Source: a candidate division SR1 bacterium
GTDB taxonomy: Bacteria > Patescibacteriota > JACMRA01
Length of the DNA: 64,000 nucleotides
Direction: 5' to 3'
Assembly (NCBI GenBank): GCA_014377045.1
Contig: JACMQI010000014.1
Span: forward strand, 33,065-97,064
Below the pieces are notes generated by a model. It saw nothing but the letters and a program-made list of their open reading frames with translations, searched no databases and was not told where the DNA came from. Position 1 is the first letter of the stretch, and each line of letters opens with the position of its first letter. Positions 51,595 through 60,165 of the stretch are shown here, piece by piece. The position numbers were made by a program, and so were the translations under genes.

Positions 51595-52224
51595 ATGTCT
51601 CATAGCGAATTAAAAGTAGAAAAAAGAACAGTTGTAGGAAATCAAGTACGAAAACTAAGAAGAGAAAATATTATTCCCTCTGTTGTTTACAGTAGTTCTA
51701 TTAAACCTATAAACATCCAAATTAAAATTGGTGAGTTTATCAAAGTTTATAAAGAAGCCGGGAAAACTCATGTTATAGATTTGACTATCGATGGTAAAGT
51801 TATTCCAACAATCGTTCAAGATTTAGACATTAATCCGATTACGCAACAGGTTAGACACGTAGATTTTTTAGCTGTAAATTTAAAAGAAAAAGTTACTGCA
51901 ACAGTCCCTGTATTGCTAGTTGGAGAAGCTAGAGGAGTTAAAGAAAATGCTTTAGTTCTGACACAAAATACAAAAGAATTACAAGTTATTGCGTTACCGG
52001 ATAATATTCCTGAATTAATAGAAGTTAATGTTACAGATTTGTTTCAAATTGGAGATAATATTTCAATTAGTGATTTATTAAAATCTGATAGCTATGAAAT
52101 ATCTGAAGACGGGGATTTAATATTAGCAAGTTTAGTTGCACAATCTATTGAAATAGAAGAAAGTGAACAAATAGTTACACCTCAAGATTCAGACTCACAA
52201 AAAAAGATAGAAACTACTAAATAG
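51595..52224 (+). CDS. rplY: 50S ribosomal protein L25 (Ctc-type)
   Basis: 209 residues. The N-terminal 5S-binding domain has VEKRTVVGNQVRKLRRENII, and the C-terminal TL5 domain has VRHVDFLAVNLKEKVTATVP. Acidic tail. Unusual location inside the spc cluster. Confidence 0.93.
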   Translation: MSHSELKVEKRTVVGNQVRKLRRENIIPSVVYSSSIKPINIQIKIGEFIKVYKEAGKTHVIDLTIDGKVIPTIVQDLDINPITQQVRHVDFLAVNLKEKVTATVPVLLVGEARGVKENALVLTQNTKELQVIALPDNIPELIEVNVTDLFQIGDNISISDLLKSDSYEISEDGDLILASLVAQSIEIEESEQIVTPQDSDSQKKIETTK

Positions 52225-52233
52225 ACCATTTAT

Positions 52234-52659
52234 ATGATTACACTTAGCAACTTAGAGAGCGGAAAAGAAAAAAAACAACAAAGAGTTGGTCGTGGAAACG
52301 GTTCTAATAGAGGAAAAAATTCAGGAAAAGGCCACAAAGGTCAAAATAAAAGGGGCCATGTAAGAATTGGTTTTGAAGGTGGTCAAAAAGCTTTGATTCG
52401 AAGAATTCCAAAATTTAGAGGATTTAAGCAAAGAGACAAAAAAAACCAACTACATTTTTCTTTAGATATTATTGCTGGTTATTTTGAATCTGGAACAGAA
52501 GTTACAATGGCAATGTTACATGAGTTAAACATTATTACTAATTTAACAAAGAAAGTACGAATTCTGAAAGCAAGATCGGAAATGAGTAAGAAAATTACAT
52601 TTGCACAAGATGCTAACATCCATTTGACAAAAGGAGCAAAAGAGTATATGAATAAATAA
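52234..52659 (+). CDS. rplO: 50S ribosomal protein L15
   Basis: 141 residues. [40 protein letters not shown] and the RRIPKFRGF motif are L15. secY, normally next, is replaced by tRNA-Ile and rpoA. Confidence 0.95.
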   Translation: MITLSNLESGKEKKQQRVGRGNGSNRGKNSGKGHKGQNKRGHVRIGFEGGQKALIRRIPKFRGFKQRDKKNQLHFSLDIIAGYFESGTEVTMAMLHELNIITNLTKKVRILKARSEMSKKITFAQDANIHLTKGAKEYMNK

Positions 52660-52674
52660 TCTCTGAGAGTTCTT

Positions 52675-52751
52675 GGGTGTGTAGCTCAGTTGGTTAGAGC
52701 ATTTCACTGATAATGAAAAGGTCAGAGGTTCGAGTCCTCTCACACCCACCA
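52675..52751 (+). tRNA. tRNA-Ile (anticodon GAT)
   Basis: Cloverleaf with acceptor GGGTGTG/CACACCC, anticodon stem TTTCA/TGAAA and loop CTGATAA, T loop TTCGAGTC, encoded CCA. It lies 15 bases after rplO and 35 before rpoA with no promoter seen, so it must be cut out of the ribosomal mRNA. Confidence 0.97.
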
Positions 52752-52786
52752 TAAAACAAACAGAAAAATAATTAATTAAACAACAT

Positions 52787-53710
52787 ATGTCCGAATTAAC
52801 AACCAACCAACCAACTATAAAATGTAATCTTATAGCTCACTCAGATACTAGATATCAGTTGACCATTGAACCTCTAATACCAGGATTTGGCTACACTCTT
52901 GGAAATTCTCTTAGAAGAGTCATGCTTTCTTCAATTCCTGGGTTTGCTGTTACTAAGATTAAAATTAATGATATTACCCACGAATATCAAACTATAGATG
53001 GCGTTGTAGAAGATGCTATCGAAGTCATGTTAAATCTTAAGCTTTTACGTGCGAAAATACTAACCGATGAAGATACGGTTACATTAACACTTAGTAAAAA
53101 TGCTGCAGGAGATGTAACTGCTTCTGATTTTGAAAAAAATGCAAGAATTCATATCATAAACTCAGATCTTTATATTTGTACATTAGACAAAAATGCTGAA
53201 TTAAATATTGAAGTAGAAATAAAAAGAGGAATTGGGTATTTATCAGTTGAGCAAATTAAGTTTGCGAACAATACAAACCCATACGATATTTATGTAGATG
53301 CGTTGTTTAGCCCTGTGAGCAATGTTTCTTTAAACGTAGAGCAGGTTCGTGTCGGAGATAAAACAAATTTTGATAAAATTGAAATTACTTTTGATACTGA
53401 CAAGTCTACCGATGCCTCCGAAGTAGTTAATTACTCTTTGGATCTAGTCGTTGATATCTTACAAAAGATTAAATCCTCTTTAGGTAGTAAAATACAGTTG
53501 ATTGTTGATTCAGATATTCCTAGCCTAAGTGATGCTTCATTAGATATTGTAAGCTCTGATCTACCAAAAAGAATCTTAAATATTCTTCAAAAAAATGATA
53601 TTAATACAAATAGCGATTTGAAAGAAAGAATAAATGAAGTAGAAGATTTTCCTGGTATTACTGAGAAATCACTTACCACTATTAAAGAATATATTAGTAC
53701 TTTAAAATAA
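52787..53710 (+). CDS. rpoA: DNA-directed RNA polymerase subunit alpha
   Basis: 307 residues. The N-terminal dimerisation domain has EPLIPGFGYTLGNSLRRVML and SSIPGFAVTKIKI. The C-terminal helix-hairpin-helix domain (LPKRILNILQKNDINTNSDL) is kept, so UP-element or activator contacts are possible. rpsM, rpsK, rpsD and rplQ, its usual neighbours, are not here. Confidence 0.97.
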   Translation: MSELTTNQPTIKCNLIAHSDTRYQLTIEPLIPGFGYTLGNSLRRVMLSSIPGFAVTKIKINDITHEYQTIDGVVEDAIEVMLNLKLLRAKILTDEDTVTLTLSKNAAGDVTASDFEKNARIHIINSDLYICTLDKNAELNIEVEIKRGIGYLSVEQIKFANNTNPYDIYVDALFSPVSNVSLNVEQVRVGDKTNFDKIEITFDTDKSTDASEVVNYSLDLVVDILQKIKSSLGSKIQLIVDSDIPSLSDASLDIVSSDLPKRILNILQKNDINTNSDLKERINEVEDFPGITEKSLTTIKEYISTLK

Positions 53711-53716
53711 TAAATT

Positions 53717-54136
53717 ATGCTATTCTTTGATTTAAATAAATTAAAATCTTTAGATTATTGGTTTGCAGGTGCAGCTGGATCGTACGCTGATGTTCCAGTT
53801 ATAGATAAAACTTCAGACTTTTTTTATTTATATATCAATTTATTCTCTAGTATTTTTATTTTAGGATTAATTCTAAATGTCATTCCTCTTTTTTCAAAAA
53901 GCACTTTTCCATTATTAAAAAAAATTTCAATTTGGGGAACAAATTTTTCTTGGATGGGCTTTCTTGGAATGTTTTGGTTTTCACTCAGGGAAACTAAAAT
54001 TGCTTTTTTTGGTTCACGTTTTTGGCTTATTGTGGGATTTATATGGTTTGTAATCTTAGCTTTTTTTATTATTCGTTATTTCTTATTCTATTTTAATATT
54101 GAGCGTAAATATTATTTATCAAAGAAAAATACATAG
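53717..54136 (+). CDS. Small integral membrane protein, unknown
   Basis: 139 residues, not recognised. Three hydrophobic segments (about 35-57, 71-92, 99-125) with a short N-terminal part containing FAGAAGSYADVPVI. It starts 7 bases after rpoA, so it is co-transcribed with the ribosomal cluster, and its stop is followed by a 90-base gap. It is in the place where secY is missing, but it is far too small to be SecY. Confidence 0.7.
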   Translation: MLFFDLNKLKSLDYWFAGAAGSYADVPVIDKTSDFFYLYINLFSSIFILGLILNVIPLFSKSTFPLLKKISIWGTNFSWMGFLGMFWFSLRETKIAFFGSRFWLIVGFIWFVILAFFIIRYFLFYFNIERKYYLSKKNT

Positions 54137-54227
54137 TTTTGGTTACAATTAAGCGTACATTTTTTCATCTAAGCCTTGACTATTTTATAATTATTTTTCA
54201 TTTTTATTAAACAATATTTATAATTGT

Positions 54228-55052
54228 ATGTATATAGTCTTAATTAGCTTAATTTTTATTTTTATTTTTTTCTTTATACTACTCGTCAATTTAAATTTTA
54301 TTTTATTTAATTGGGAAAATAGCAAAGTTATATTGCTAACTAGGTTAAATGATAAAACTAAAAATCAAGATTATAAAATCGATACTCAAAAAAAATACAT
54401 TCAAGATATAACTTCAAATACACAAAATTTACTCAACATAACTACTAATAACTCTATAAAAGTTTTTGGTAAGTTATATAATGAAGCTATTATTCAGATG
54501 CCAAAAAATTATAAAATAAGCTCATCTTTTAAAAATATAAAATATAGTGAGTATTTGAATGCTTTTTTTAGAACTGGAAAAAATATATTTTTCTACATTC
54601 TTAGCTTAATTAAGCCTGCTACAATAGAATCTGATGAATTTTTAATGCAAAATGAAGAGGTTGATAAAATTACTGATCATACAGATTTAAGAAGAAATGA
54701 CAATAACTATATTAAGCCAGATATTTCTAGTAACATAAATACTGATCAACCAAAAAATACGGACTATCAAAAATTTAGAGAAACAGCAACTATTGGACTT
54801 GTATCAGTAGATAAAAATAAAAGCATTGCTAATGATGGAGAGATTAGTACATTTGACAAACTAGAAAACAGAATACTATCAAAATTAAAAGAATCGGGAA
54901 TGTCTAATTATGATATTTGGCTTGAATTAGGAGACCTATATTTAAAATATAATGAAAATAAAAAAGCTATGGAAGTATATGCTTTGGTTTTGAAACATTC
55001 AAAAAACGAGAAGCATAAGGAGCTTGCTCGAAATGGTCTAATAGGAATGTAA
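54228..55052 (+). CDS. Membrane-anchored protein with C-terminal TPR-like repeat, unknown
   Basis: 274 residues. One very hydrophobic segment at 2-26 and a polar Asn/Lys-rich middle, then a TPR-like helix pair in the last 50 residues (YDIWLELGDLYLKYNENKKA, MEVYALVLKHS). Probably a peripheral scaffold at the membrane. A TATAAT sits 3 bases before the ATG. Next is ruvA, 9 bases later. Confidence 0.7.
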   Translation: MYIVLISLIFIFIFFFILLVNLNFILFNWENSKVILLTRLNDKTKNQDYKIDTQKKYIQDITSNTQNLLNITTNNSIKVFGKLYNEAIIQMPKNYKISSSFKNIKYSEYLNAFFRTGKNIFFYILSLIKPATIESDEFLMQNEEVDKITDHTDLRRNDNNYIKPDISSNINTDQPKNTDYQKFRETATIGLVSVDKNKSIANDGEISTFDKLENRILSKLKESGMSNYDIWLELGDLYLKYNENKKAMEVYALVLKHSKNEKHKELARNGLIGM

Positions 55053-55061
55053 ATAAACCGT

Positions 55062-55649
55062 ATGATAGGATATATAAGTGGTAAGGTTCAAGGAATTATT
55101 GGGAATAAAGTTATTGTAAAATTAACTGATGGTTTAGGTTATTTAGTATATGTAAATGAAGCATACAGGTTTATGGTAAACGAATATGTTGAACTATTTA
55201 TTTTACATATTCAGAGAGAAGACAGTGTGGATTTATATGGTTTCAAAGATCAAAAAGATAGAGAATGGGTTGAAAAGCTTTTAAAGGTTTCTGGAGTAGG
55301 TCCTAAGATGGCAGCAAATATTATATATCAAATGGGGTGGGAGAATCTTTCAGAATCGATAAAGTTAATGGATAGCTCTACTATTCAGCAAGTGAAAGGT
55401 CTTGGTCTTAAAACAGTAAAAAAAATTTTATTAGAACTTAAGGGCAGTGAGGTTGATATTACTGAAAATACTATAAAAAATGCTGAAAGTAAAACAATCT
55501 CAAATTTTACTGAGACACTTTCTAATCTTGGATATAAGAGGAGCCAAATAGTCAATGTCATAACCCGTTTAAAAAGTGACAAGTTGTGGGATGAGTCAAA
55601 TTTGATGGAAATGGTTAAGCTTGGTTTAAAATACATGAGCAAAGCATAA
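55062..55649 (+). CDS. ruvA: Holliday junction branch migration protein RuvA
   Basis: 195 residues. OB-fold start MIGYISGKVQGIIGNKVIVK, IQREDSVDLYGF, two helix-hairpin-helix motifs (LLKVSGVGPKMAANII, QVKGLGLKTVKKILLEL) and a C-terminal RuvB-binding domain. Its stop is one base before the promoter of the V-ATPase cluster. Confidence 0.96.
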   Translation: MIGYISGKVQGIIGNKVIVKLTDGLGYLVYVNEAYRFMVNEYVELFILHIQREDSVDLYGFKDQKDREWVEKLLKVSGVGPKMAANIIYQMGWENLSESIKLMDSSTIQQVKGLGLKTVKKILLELKGSEVDITENTIKNAESKTISNFTETLSNLGYKRSQIVNVITRLKSDKLWDESNLMEMVKLGLKYMSKA

Positions 55650-55678
55650 TTGACAATATAGCTGGATTCTACCATTAT
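55650..55678 (+). promoter_or_regulatory. Promoter of the V-type ATPase cluster
   Basis: TTGACA (55650-55655), 17-base spacer, CATTAT (55673-55678), about 33 bases before the atpD ATG. Confidence 0.55.
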
Positions 55679-55711
55679 CTGAAATATAGCAATTAATATA
55701 CTAAATTTTTC

Positions 55712-56287
55712 ATGATAGCACCAAACAAACAAAATCTTATTCAGCTAAATAACCAAAAAAAGATTACTCAAAATGGGTATAAGTTGCTAAAAGAAAAAAA
55801 AGCTGGTTTGATAAAATATTTTCTTGAACTATCTAGAGAAGGAAAAAAGCTTGAATTTGATGTTAGTAAATATTTAAAATATATCAACTCAAGTGGTAGA
55901 TTATTTTCTATATATGATATAATTGAATTAAATAAGTATCTTTTTGGAAACCCAAGTACGTATATTCATGTCTCAAAAAAAAGAGTATCTGGCGTTTATA
56001 TAGATATAATTCATATTGAAATTTCTACTTCAATAAGGACAAAGCTTAAAGAAATAGTCCAGAATAAACTAGAAAGTTTTTCTGATATTTTCCCTATGTT
56101 AGTTAAGCTTGGTCAGTTAAAACTGAATTGTTCTCGGCTTGCTGAAGAAATACTTAAAACCAATAGACAAATATCCAATCTTGAAAAAAAAATTGAAGAT
56201 ATTACCAGTATAACAAAAAAAATTAGAGCAATATTGAGTGATAAAGAAAATCTTGAAAAAGGTATCTTAATGAAATTATTTATTTAG
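55712..56287 (+). CDS. atpD: V-type ATPase subunit D (central stalk)
   Basis: 191 residues, two long helices. The N-terminal NKQNLIQLNNQKKITQNGYK with LLKEKKAGLIKYF matches the V/A-ATPase D subunit start, and the C-terminal helix LNCSRLAEEILKTNRQISNL matches the second coil. It would be the rotor shaft. In enterococci D closes the operon after A and B; here it opens the cluster and A and B are absent. Confidence 0.8.
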   Translation: MIAPNKQNLIQLNNQKKITQNGYKLLKEKKAGLIKYFLELSREGKKLEFDVSKYLKYINSSGRLFSIYDIIELNKYLFGNPSTYIHVSKKRVSGVYIDIIHIEISTSIRTKLKEIVQNKLESFSDIFPMLVKLGQLKLNCSRLAEEILKTNRQISNLEKKIEDITSITKKIRAILSDKENLEKGILMKLFI

Positions 56288-56295
56288 AACATTGT

Positions 56296-56547
56296 ATGAA
56301 TAGCTATATAGAAGAATTGCAGGGCAAAGTAAATACTCTTATAAAGGAGTATAACGAAATTAAGAATAAGATTACTGAAGAAGAGTTTGCATTTGAGCTT
56401 AAAAGAAAAAATTCTTTTGAAATTATAAATGAAGATATAGAAAAAAACTCTTTAAAAGAGTCTACTATTAAAAGTGTGCAAAATCGCAAAATAGAAATTA
56501 ATAAAAGTGTTATTAGTGACATTATCAGAAATATTCTAAAAATTTAA
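56296..56547 (+). CDS. Small coiled-coil protein, probable V-ATPase peripheral stalk subunit (G/H-like)
   Basis: 83 residues, nearly all charged helix (ELQGKVNTLIKEYNEIKNKI). Not identifiable by sequence alone. Position directly before subunit I equals that of NtpF in the Enterococcus order F-I-K-E-C-G-A-B-D, where it pairs with E in the stator. Confidence 0.55.
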   Translation: MNSYIEELQGKVNTLIKEYNEIKNKITEEEFAFELKRKNSFEIINEDIEKNSLKESTIKSVQNRKIEINKSVISDIIRNILKI

Positions 56548-56554
56548 AATTTAT

Positions 56555-58279
56555 ATGGCTATTTATAAAACTAAAGAACTCATGTTAACAATAGACTCAA
56601 AAGAGCTAGATATTTTTTTGAAACAAGTAATCAAAGATAACCTCCCAATTGAGTTTTTAAATCCATCTGATTTAGGGCAAGAGTGGGCTTTTTTTGAATA
56701 TATACAACCAAATATTGAAAGCGAGACAAACGATTTGAATTTGTTATCAGAGCTATTTAAATTTTATCCCATTAAGGGATTTTGGTCACTATTTGAAGAT
56801 AATAGAATCCTATTTACAATGAATGAGCTCAAGCATAGTATAAACAATCGTAAAGATCTTATGTACATAGTTAGTAAATTATTATATTTAAACGAAAGGA
56901 AGAAAAAACTTATAGATATAACAAAGCGTAATGCTAAAGAAAGTAATTTTGAAGTCGAAAATAATGCGCTCAAGAAAGAAATTGAGAGTGTTTACAAAGA
57001 ACTTGATATAGATGACGAGAGTATCAAAGATGTTATTATTCCCGAGTTTAAAAGACTATACTCTGCTATAGAAATAGAAAAAAAAGTAAAAGAATTACCA
57101 AGAAATATCTTTAAAACTACCAAAAATTCTGAGGCCTATTTTTGTTTTATTGCTTTTCCAGAGTCCAAAGAGTACTCTATTAATAAGGTTTTGATAGAAA
57201 ATAACATTGCTTGTAAAAAAATTAATTGGAATAAAGATCTAGTAGTTTGGGAAAACAAGAATTTTGAACCATTTAAGCAAATTTCAGAATCCTTGGGAGT
57301 AATAGATCAAAATGAGTTCGATCCTACTGTAGTTATAACTTTTTTCTTTGCTTTTTTCTTTGCATTAGCTATTAATGATGCATTATATGGGTTAATCATA
57401 TCAGTATTTACAGGTTATATTTTGTATTTTAAAAAAATTAAGCCGAATTTAAAAAATATTTTTGGGCTTTTGTTTATTTCTGGTTTATTTAGTTTAGTAG
57501 TAGGGGCTTTTACTGGATCCTGGGCTGGAAACTTATTTGAAAAAACACCAATTAATATTATTTTAAGCAAATTCCAGCTTATAAAGCAAATTCCTACAGA
57601 TAGCGATAAGAGCGAGCACCTTCCTATTATAAATGAACTTTTAAACAAAAATCTAAATGGTACTTCTCCAGTTGTTGCGTTATTAGTATTTGCAGTATTT
57701 ATTGGAATCATCCATATATTCACTGCACTCATAATAAAGGCAATTAATGCATATAAAGTAAAAGAATACGACCATTTTATTACTGAGATTGCTTGGATTA
57801 GTTTTTTAATTTGTAGTATTTTATATTTTTCTCCAATATTTATTTTTATTAAATTTATTTTTTTTATTTTAGGAATTGTATCTTTAGGATTAGTTTTTGT
57901 ATTTAATTCTGGAAAAGGAATTATTGGTAAAATCATGAAGGGCTTGATCCAGTTGTACGAACTGGTGGCATTTTTAGCAGATATTCTTTCATACACTAGG
58001 TTAATAGCAATTGGTCTAACTGGTGCGATTATTGCCGACGTTATTAATTTGTTGGCCCATTTAGTATATGATGCAAATCCGTCACTTTTAGGATCTGTTT
58101 TATTTGTTGTAGTGTTACTAATCGGTCATTCGTTTAATCTTATTGTTGGTTTATTTGGAGCCTATATAAATCCACTTCGTCTTCATTATGTAGAGTTTCT
58201 TCCAAAATTTTATAAAGGTAAGGCTAGGCAACTTAATGTCATAGACACAAATCTAACATATGGAATTATAAAAATATAA
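56555..58279 (+). CDS. atpI: V-type ATPase subunit I (membrane stator, a-subunit)
   Basis: 574 residues. The N-terminal half is a soluble coiled stalk (about 1-250), the C-terminal half has about seven membrane helices. AFFFALAINDALYGLII opens the membrane part. LADILSYTRLIAIGLTGAII holds the essential Arg (about residue 480) that unloads the c-ring, and GHSFNLIVGLFGAYINPLRL follows as in other I subunits. Slightly shorter than the usual 640-660. Confidence 0.92.
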   Translation: MAIYKTKELMLTIDSKELDIFLKQVIKDNLPIEFLNPSDLGQEWAFFEYIQPNIESETNDLNLLSELFKFYPIKGFWSLFEDNRILFTMNELKHSINNRKDLMYIVSKLLYLNERKKKLIDITKRNAKESNFEVENNALKKEIESVYKELDIDDESIKDVIIPEFKRLYSAIEIEKKVKELPRNIFKTTKNSEAYFCFIAFPESKEYSINKVLIENNIACKKINWNKDLVVWENKNFEPFKQISESLGVIDQNEFDPTVVITFFFAFFFALAINDALYGLIISVFTGYILYFKKIKPNLKNIFGLLFISGLFSLVVGAFTGSWAGNLFEKTPINIILSKFQLIKQIPTDSDKSEHLPIINELLNKNLNGTSPVVALLVFAVFIGIIHIFTALIIKAINAYKVKEYDHFITEIAWISFLICSILYFSPIFIFIKFIFFILGIVSLGLVFVFNSGKGIIGKIMKGLIQLYELVAFLADILSYTRLIAIGLTGAIIADVINLLAHLVYDANPSLLGSVLFVVVLLIGHSFNLIVGLFGAYINPLRLHYVEFLPKFYKGKARQLNVIDTNLTYGIIKI

Positions 58280-58293
58280 ACTTGACAACAATT

Positions 58294-58321
58294 TTGATAG
58301 CTGTTTGTCTTAAAATATAAA
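58294..58321 (+). promoter_or_regulatory. Possible promoter before atpK
   Basis: TTGATA (58294-58299), 16-base spacer, TATAAA (58316-58321), ending 7 bases before the ATG. A second TTGACA lies at 58282-58287. Extra transcription would suit the high copy number of the rotor ring. Confidence 0.5.
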
Positions 58322-58328
58322 ATATTAT

Positions 58329-58805
58329 ATGAATTTTTCTGTAGTTTTGGCATTAGTAGGAGTAGGTTTGGCAGTAGGCATGGGAGCAATAGGCTCATGT
58401 ATTGGAGTCGGAAAAATAACAAAAGTAGGCGCAGGCCTTCTTTCTAAAGATCCTGAGAGATTTCCGCAAATTTTAGCTTTGGCTGCATTGCCGTCAACCC
58501 AGTCACTTTATGGTTTATTATTTGGTTTTATTGTATTAATTAAGACAGGATTAATCAGTGGTAAGGCTATTGATTTCGATGTTAACACAGGATATGCTTT
58601 TTTGCTTGCTGCTTTTCCAGTTGGGATTGCTACACTATTTTCAGGAATTGCTCAAGGTGAAGCCGCTACTGGAGGTATCAAGATATTAGCTCAAAAACCA
58701 GAAAACTTCACACAAGCAATAGTACTTACATCACTTATCGAGAGCTTTGCTATCTTTGGTCTTGTTATTTCTCTTCTTATAGTATTTGTAGGCATAAATA
58801 TTTAA
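58329..58805 (+). CDS. atpK: V-type ATPase subunit K (rotor ring proteolipid), Na+-type site
   Basis: 158 residues in four membrane helices (two fused hairpins), as in Enterococcus NtpK (156). The single ring carboxylate is Glu138 in TM4 (SLIESFAIFG). The Na+ ligands known for NtpK (Leu61, Thr64, Gln65, Gln110, Glu139) all have counterparts with the same spacing: Leu54, Thr57, Gln58 in LPSTQSLYG, Gln109 in SGIAQGEAA, Glu138. The first hairpin lacks a carboxylate, so there is one ion per protomer. Na+ transport is inferred from the ligand set. Confidence 0.93.
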   Translation: MNFSVVLALVGVGLAVGMGAIGSCIGVGKITKVGAGLLSKDPERFPQILALAALPSTQSLYGLLFGFIVLIKTGLISGKAIDFDVNTGYAFLLAAFPVGIATLFSGIAQGEAATGGIKILAQKPENFTQAIVLTSLIESFAIFGLVISLLIVFVGINI

Positions 58806-58826
58806 ATTATAAACTTATAAAATTTT

Positions 58827-59348
58827 ATGAGCCAGCCAAATTTGCAAGAAATAAAAGATATTAGTATTCTACTCGATCAAATTGAAGAATATAAACATTT
58901 AATAGACTCGGCAAATATTCAGTTGCAAAATACTAAAGAATATTATAAAAGCTTGGAAAGTGTAGAAAAATCTAAAATATATAATGATTTAAAACAAAAA
59001 AGTAACCTGATTCAGCTAAATAACGATATACAAGAATATAGAAAGCAAGAAATGAATCAAAAGATTTCTATTATTTCGGATTTAAATAATTATTTTGACG
59101 ATTTCTTTGAATCAGACGAGGCAAAAACAATCATTGTAGATGTTATTAAAACTTTTAAAGATGAACCTTACGAAGTGTATTGCGATTCAAAATACCAGTC
59201 AATACTTTCTCCTGGCCAAAATTATAAAAAAACAACAGAAGGTAATATAAGAATATGCAGTGAGACAAAAGAGTATACTCTCGATCCTAAATATTTAAAC
59301 CCTTTAGTATTTGAGCAATTACTTATATCTGCAGCTTCAGAGAACTAA
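58827..59348 (+). CDS. Probable V-type ATPase subunit E (peripheral stalk)
   Basis: 173 residues. A long charged N-terminal helix (about 1-95) and a small mixed C-terminal domain with GNIRICSETKEYTLDPKYLN match the layout of V-ATPase E, though the sequence is divergent. Position after K is the same as in Enterococcus. The confidence rests on context as much as on sequence. Confidence 0.6.
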   Translation: MSQPNLQEIKDISILLDQIEEYKHLIDSANIQLQNTKEYYKSLESVEKSKIYNDLKQKSNLIQLNNDIQEYRKQEMNQKISIISDLNNYFDDFFESDEAKTIIVDVIKTFKDEPYEVYCDSKYQSILSPGQNYKKTTEGNIRICSETKEYTLDPKYLNPLVFEQLLISAASEN

Positions 59349-59359
59349 TTAAAATAGTT

Positions 59360-60154
59360 ATGATACTTGGACAATTATACTATTTTGAAAAAAAACTAGA
59401 GTCAGTAAGGTCGCTGATCGAAACAGGAAATACTGATAAAATAGAGATTATGGGGGTTGAAAAAGACTCTTTAAAAGATTTGAAAAATATTTCTATAAGG
59501 GATTTGTATAACAAACTACTAGCTATTTTTACTCAAAAGTATTCTCAAGTATTGTTAGAGGAGGGTATGACAAAGGCCTTAGCTACTTGGAGTCTTATCA
59601 CAAATCCTTACAAATCATCAATAAAAATAATCGAATTTGATATTTTTGATAAAGTTAGTACGTGGCTAAATAGTAACAATAAAAATGGATTAGCACATTT
59701 AATAGAAGAAATAGGTATTTCTCAAGAAAATGAAGAATTTGCAGTTATTTATGGCTTAAAAGTTATAAACACATTACTAGGTCACGATGACATGGAAGCT
59801 TTGCCTAGGCAATCGTCGCTATACAATCAAAAAAATATAAATGTTGATGAGGAGCCAAAAGTTATCGTCGTTTGTAGTTTACCAATTTCCCCCTTATTTA
59901 CAAATCTTAACTGTATTGTTATAGAAGAAGGTACAGAAAAAAATCTATTAATATCTAGTGTTATTGATAAAGTAAATAAGTATCCGTCCATTTCATTGAT
60001 ATTAATAGAAGATAGTCAATGGGGAGACTTAAATATTTTAATAAAAAAACGTTTGAATATAGAAATACTTATAGCTCCTTTAAGTCTAAGGCAAGATACA
60101 ACCGGATATTTTGATAATTTAGTAAAAAAAACACTAGGAGTTAGGCTCGTATAA
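59360..60154 (+). CDS. V-type ATPase subunit F-like domain fused to a helical N-terminal domain (C-like?)
   Basis: 264 residues. The last 100 residues (VIEEGTEKNLLISSVIDKVN, SISLILIEDSQW, ending LVKKTLGVRLV) match the small Rossmann-like F subunit. The first 150 residues are helical and not recognised (LYYFEKKLESVRSLIETGN). In Enterococcus the next two genes are C and G (the F equivalent), so this looks like a shortened C fused to F. Normally F is a separate 100-residue protein. No V-ATPase A or B gene follows. Confidence 0.6.
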   Translation: MILGQLYYFEKKLESVRSLIETGNTDKIEIMGVEKDSLKDLKNISIRDLYNKLLAIFTQKYSQVLLEEGMTKALATWSLITNPYKSSIKIIEFDIFDKVSTWLNSNNKNGLAHLIEEIGISQENEEFAVIYGLKVINTLLGHDDMEALPRQSSLYNQKNINVDEEPKVIVVCSLPISPLFTNLNCIVIEEGTEKNLLISSVIDKVNKYPSISLILIEDSQWGDLNILIKKRLNIEILIAPLSLRQDTTGYFDNLVKKTLGVRLV

Positions 60155-60165
60155 TCAATGATAAT

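Noticed and set aside
53717..54136. 139-residue membrane protein as a degenerate SecY or SecE
   Set aside because: Only three membrane segments and no SecY/SecE motifs; its position alone is not enough.
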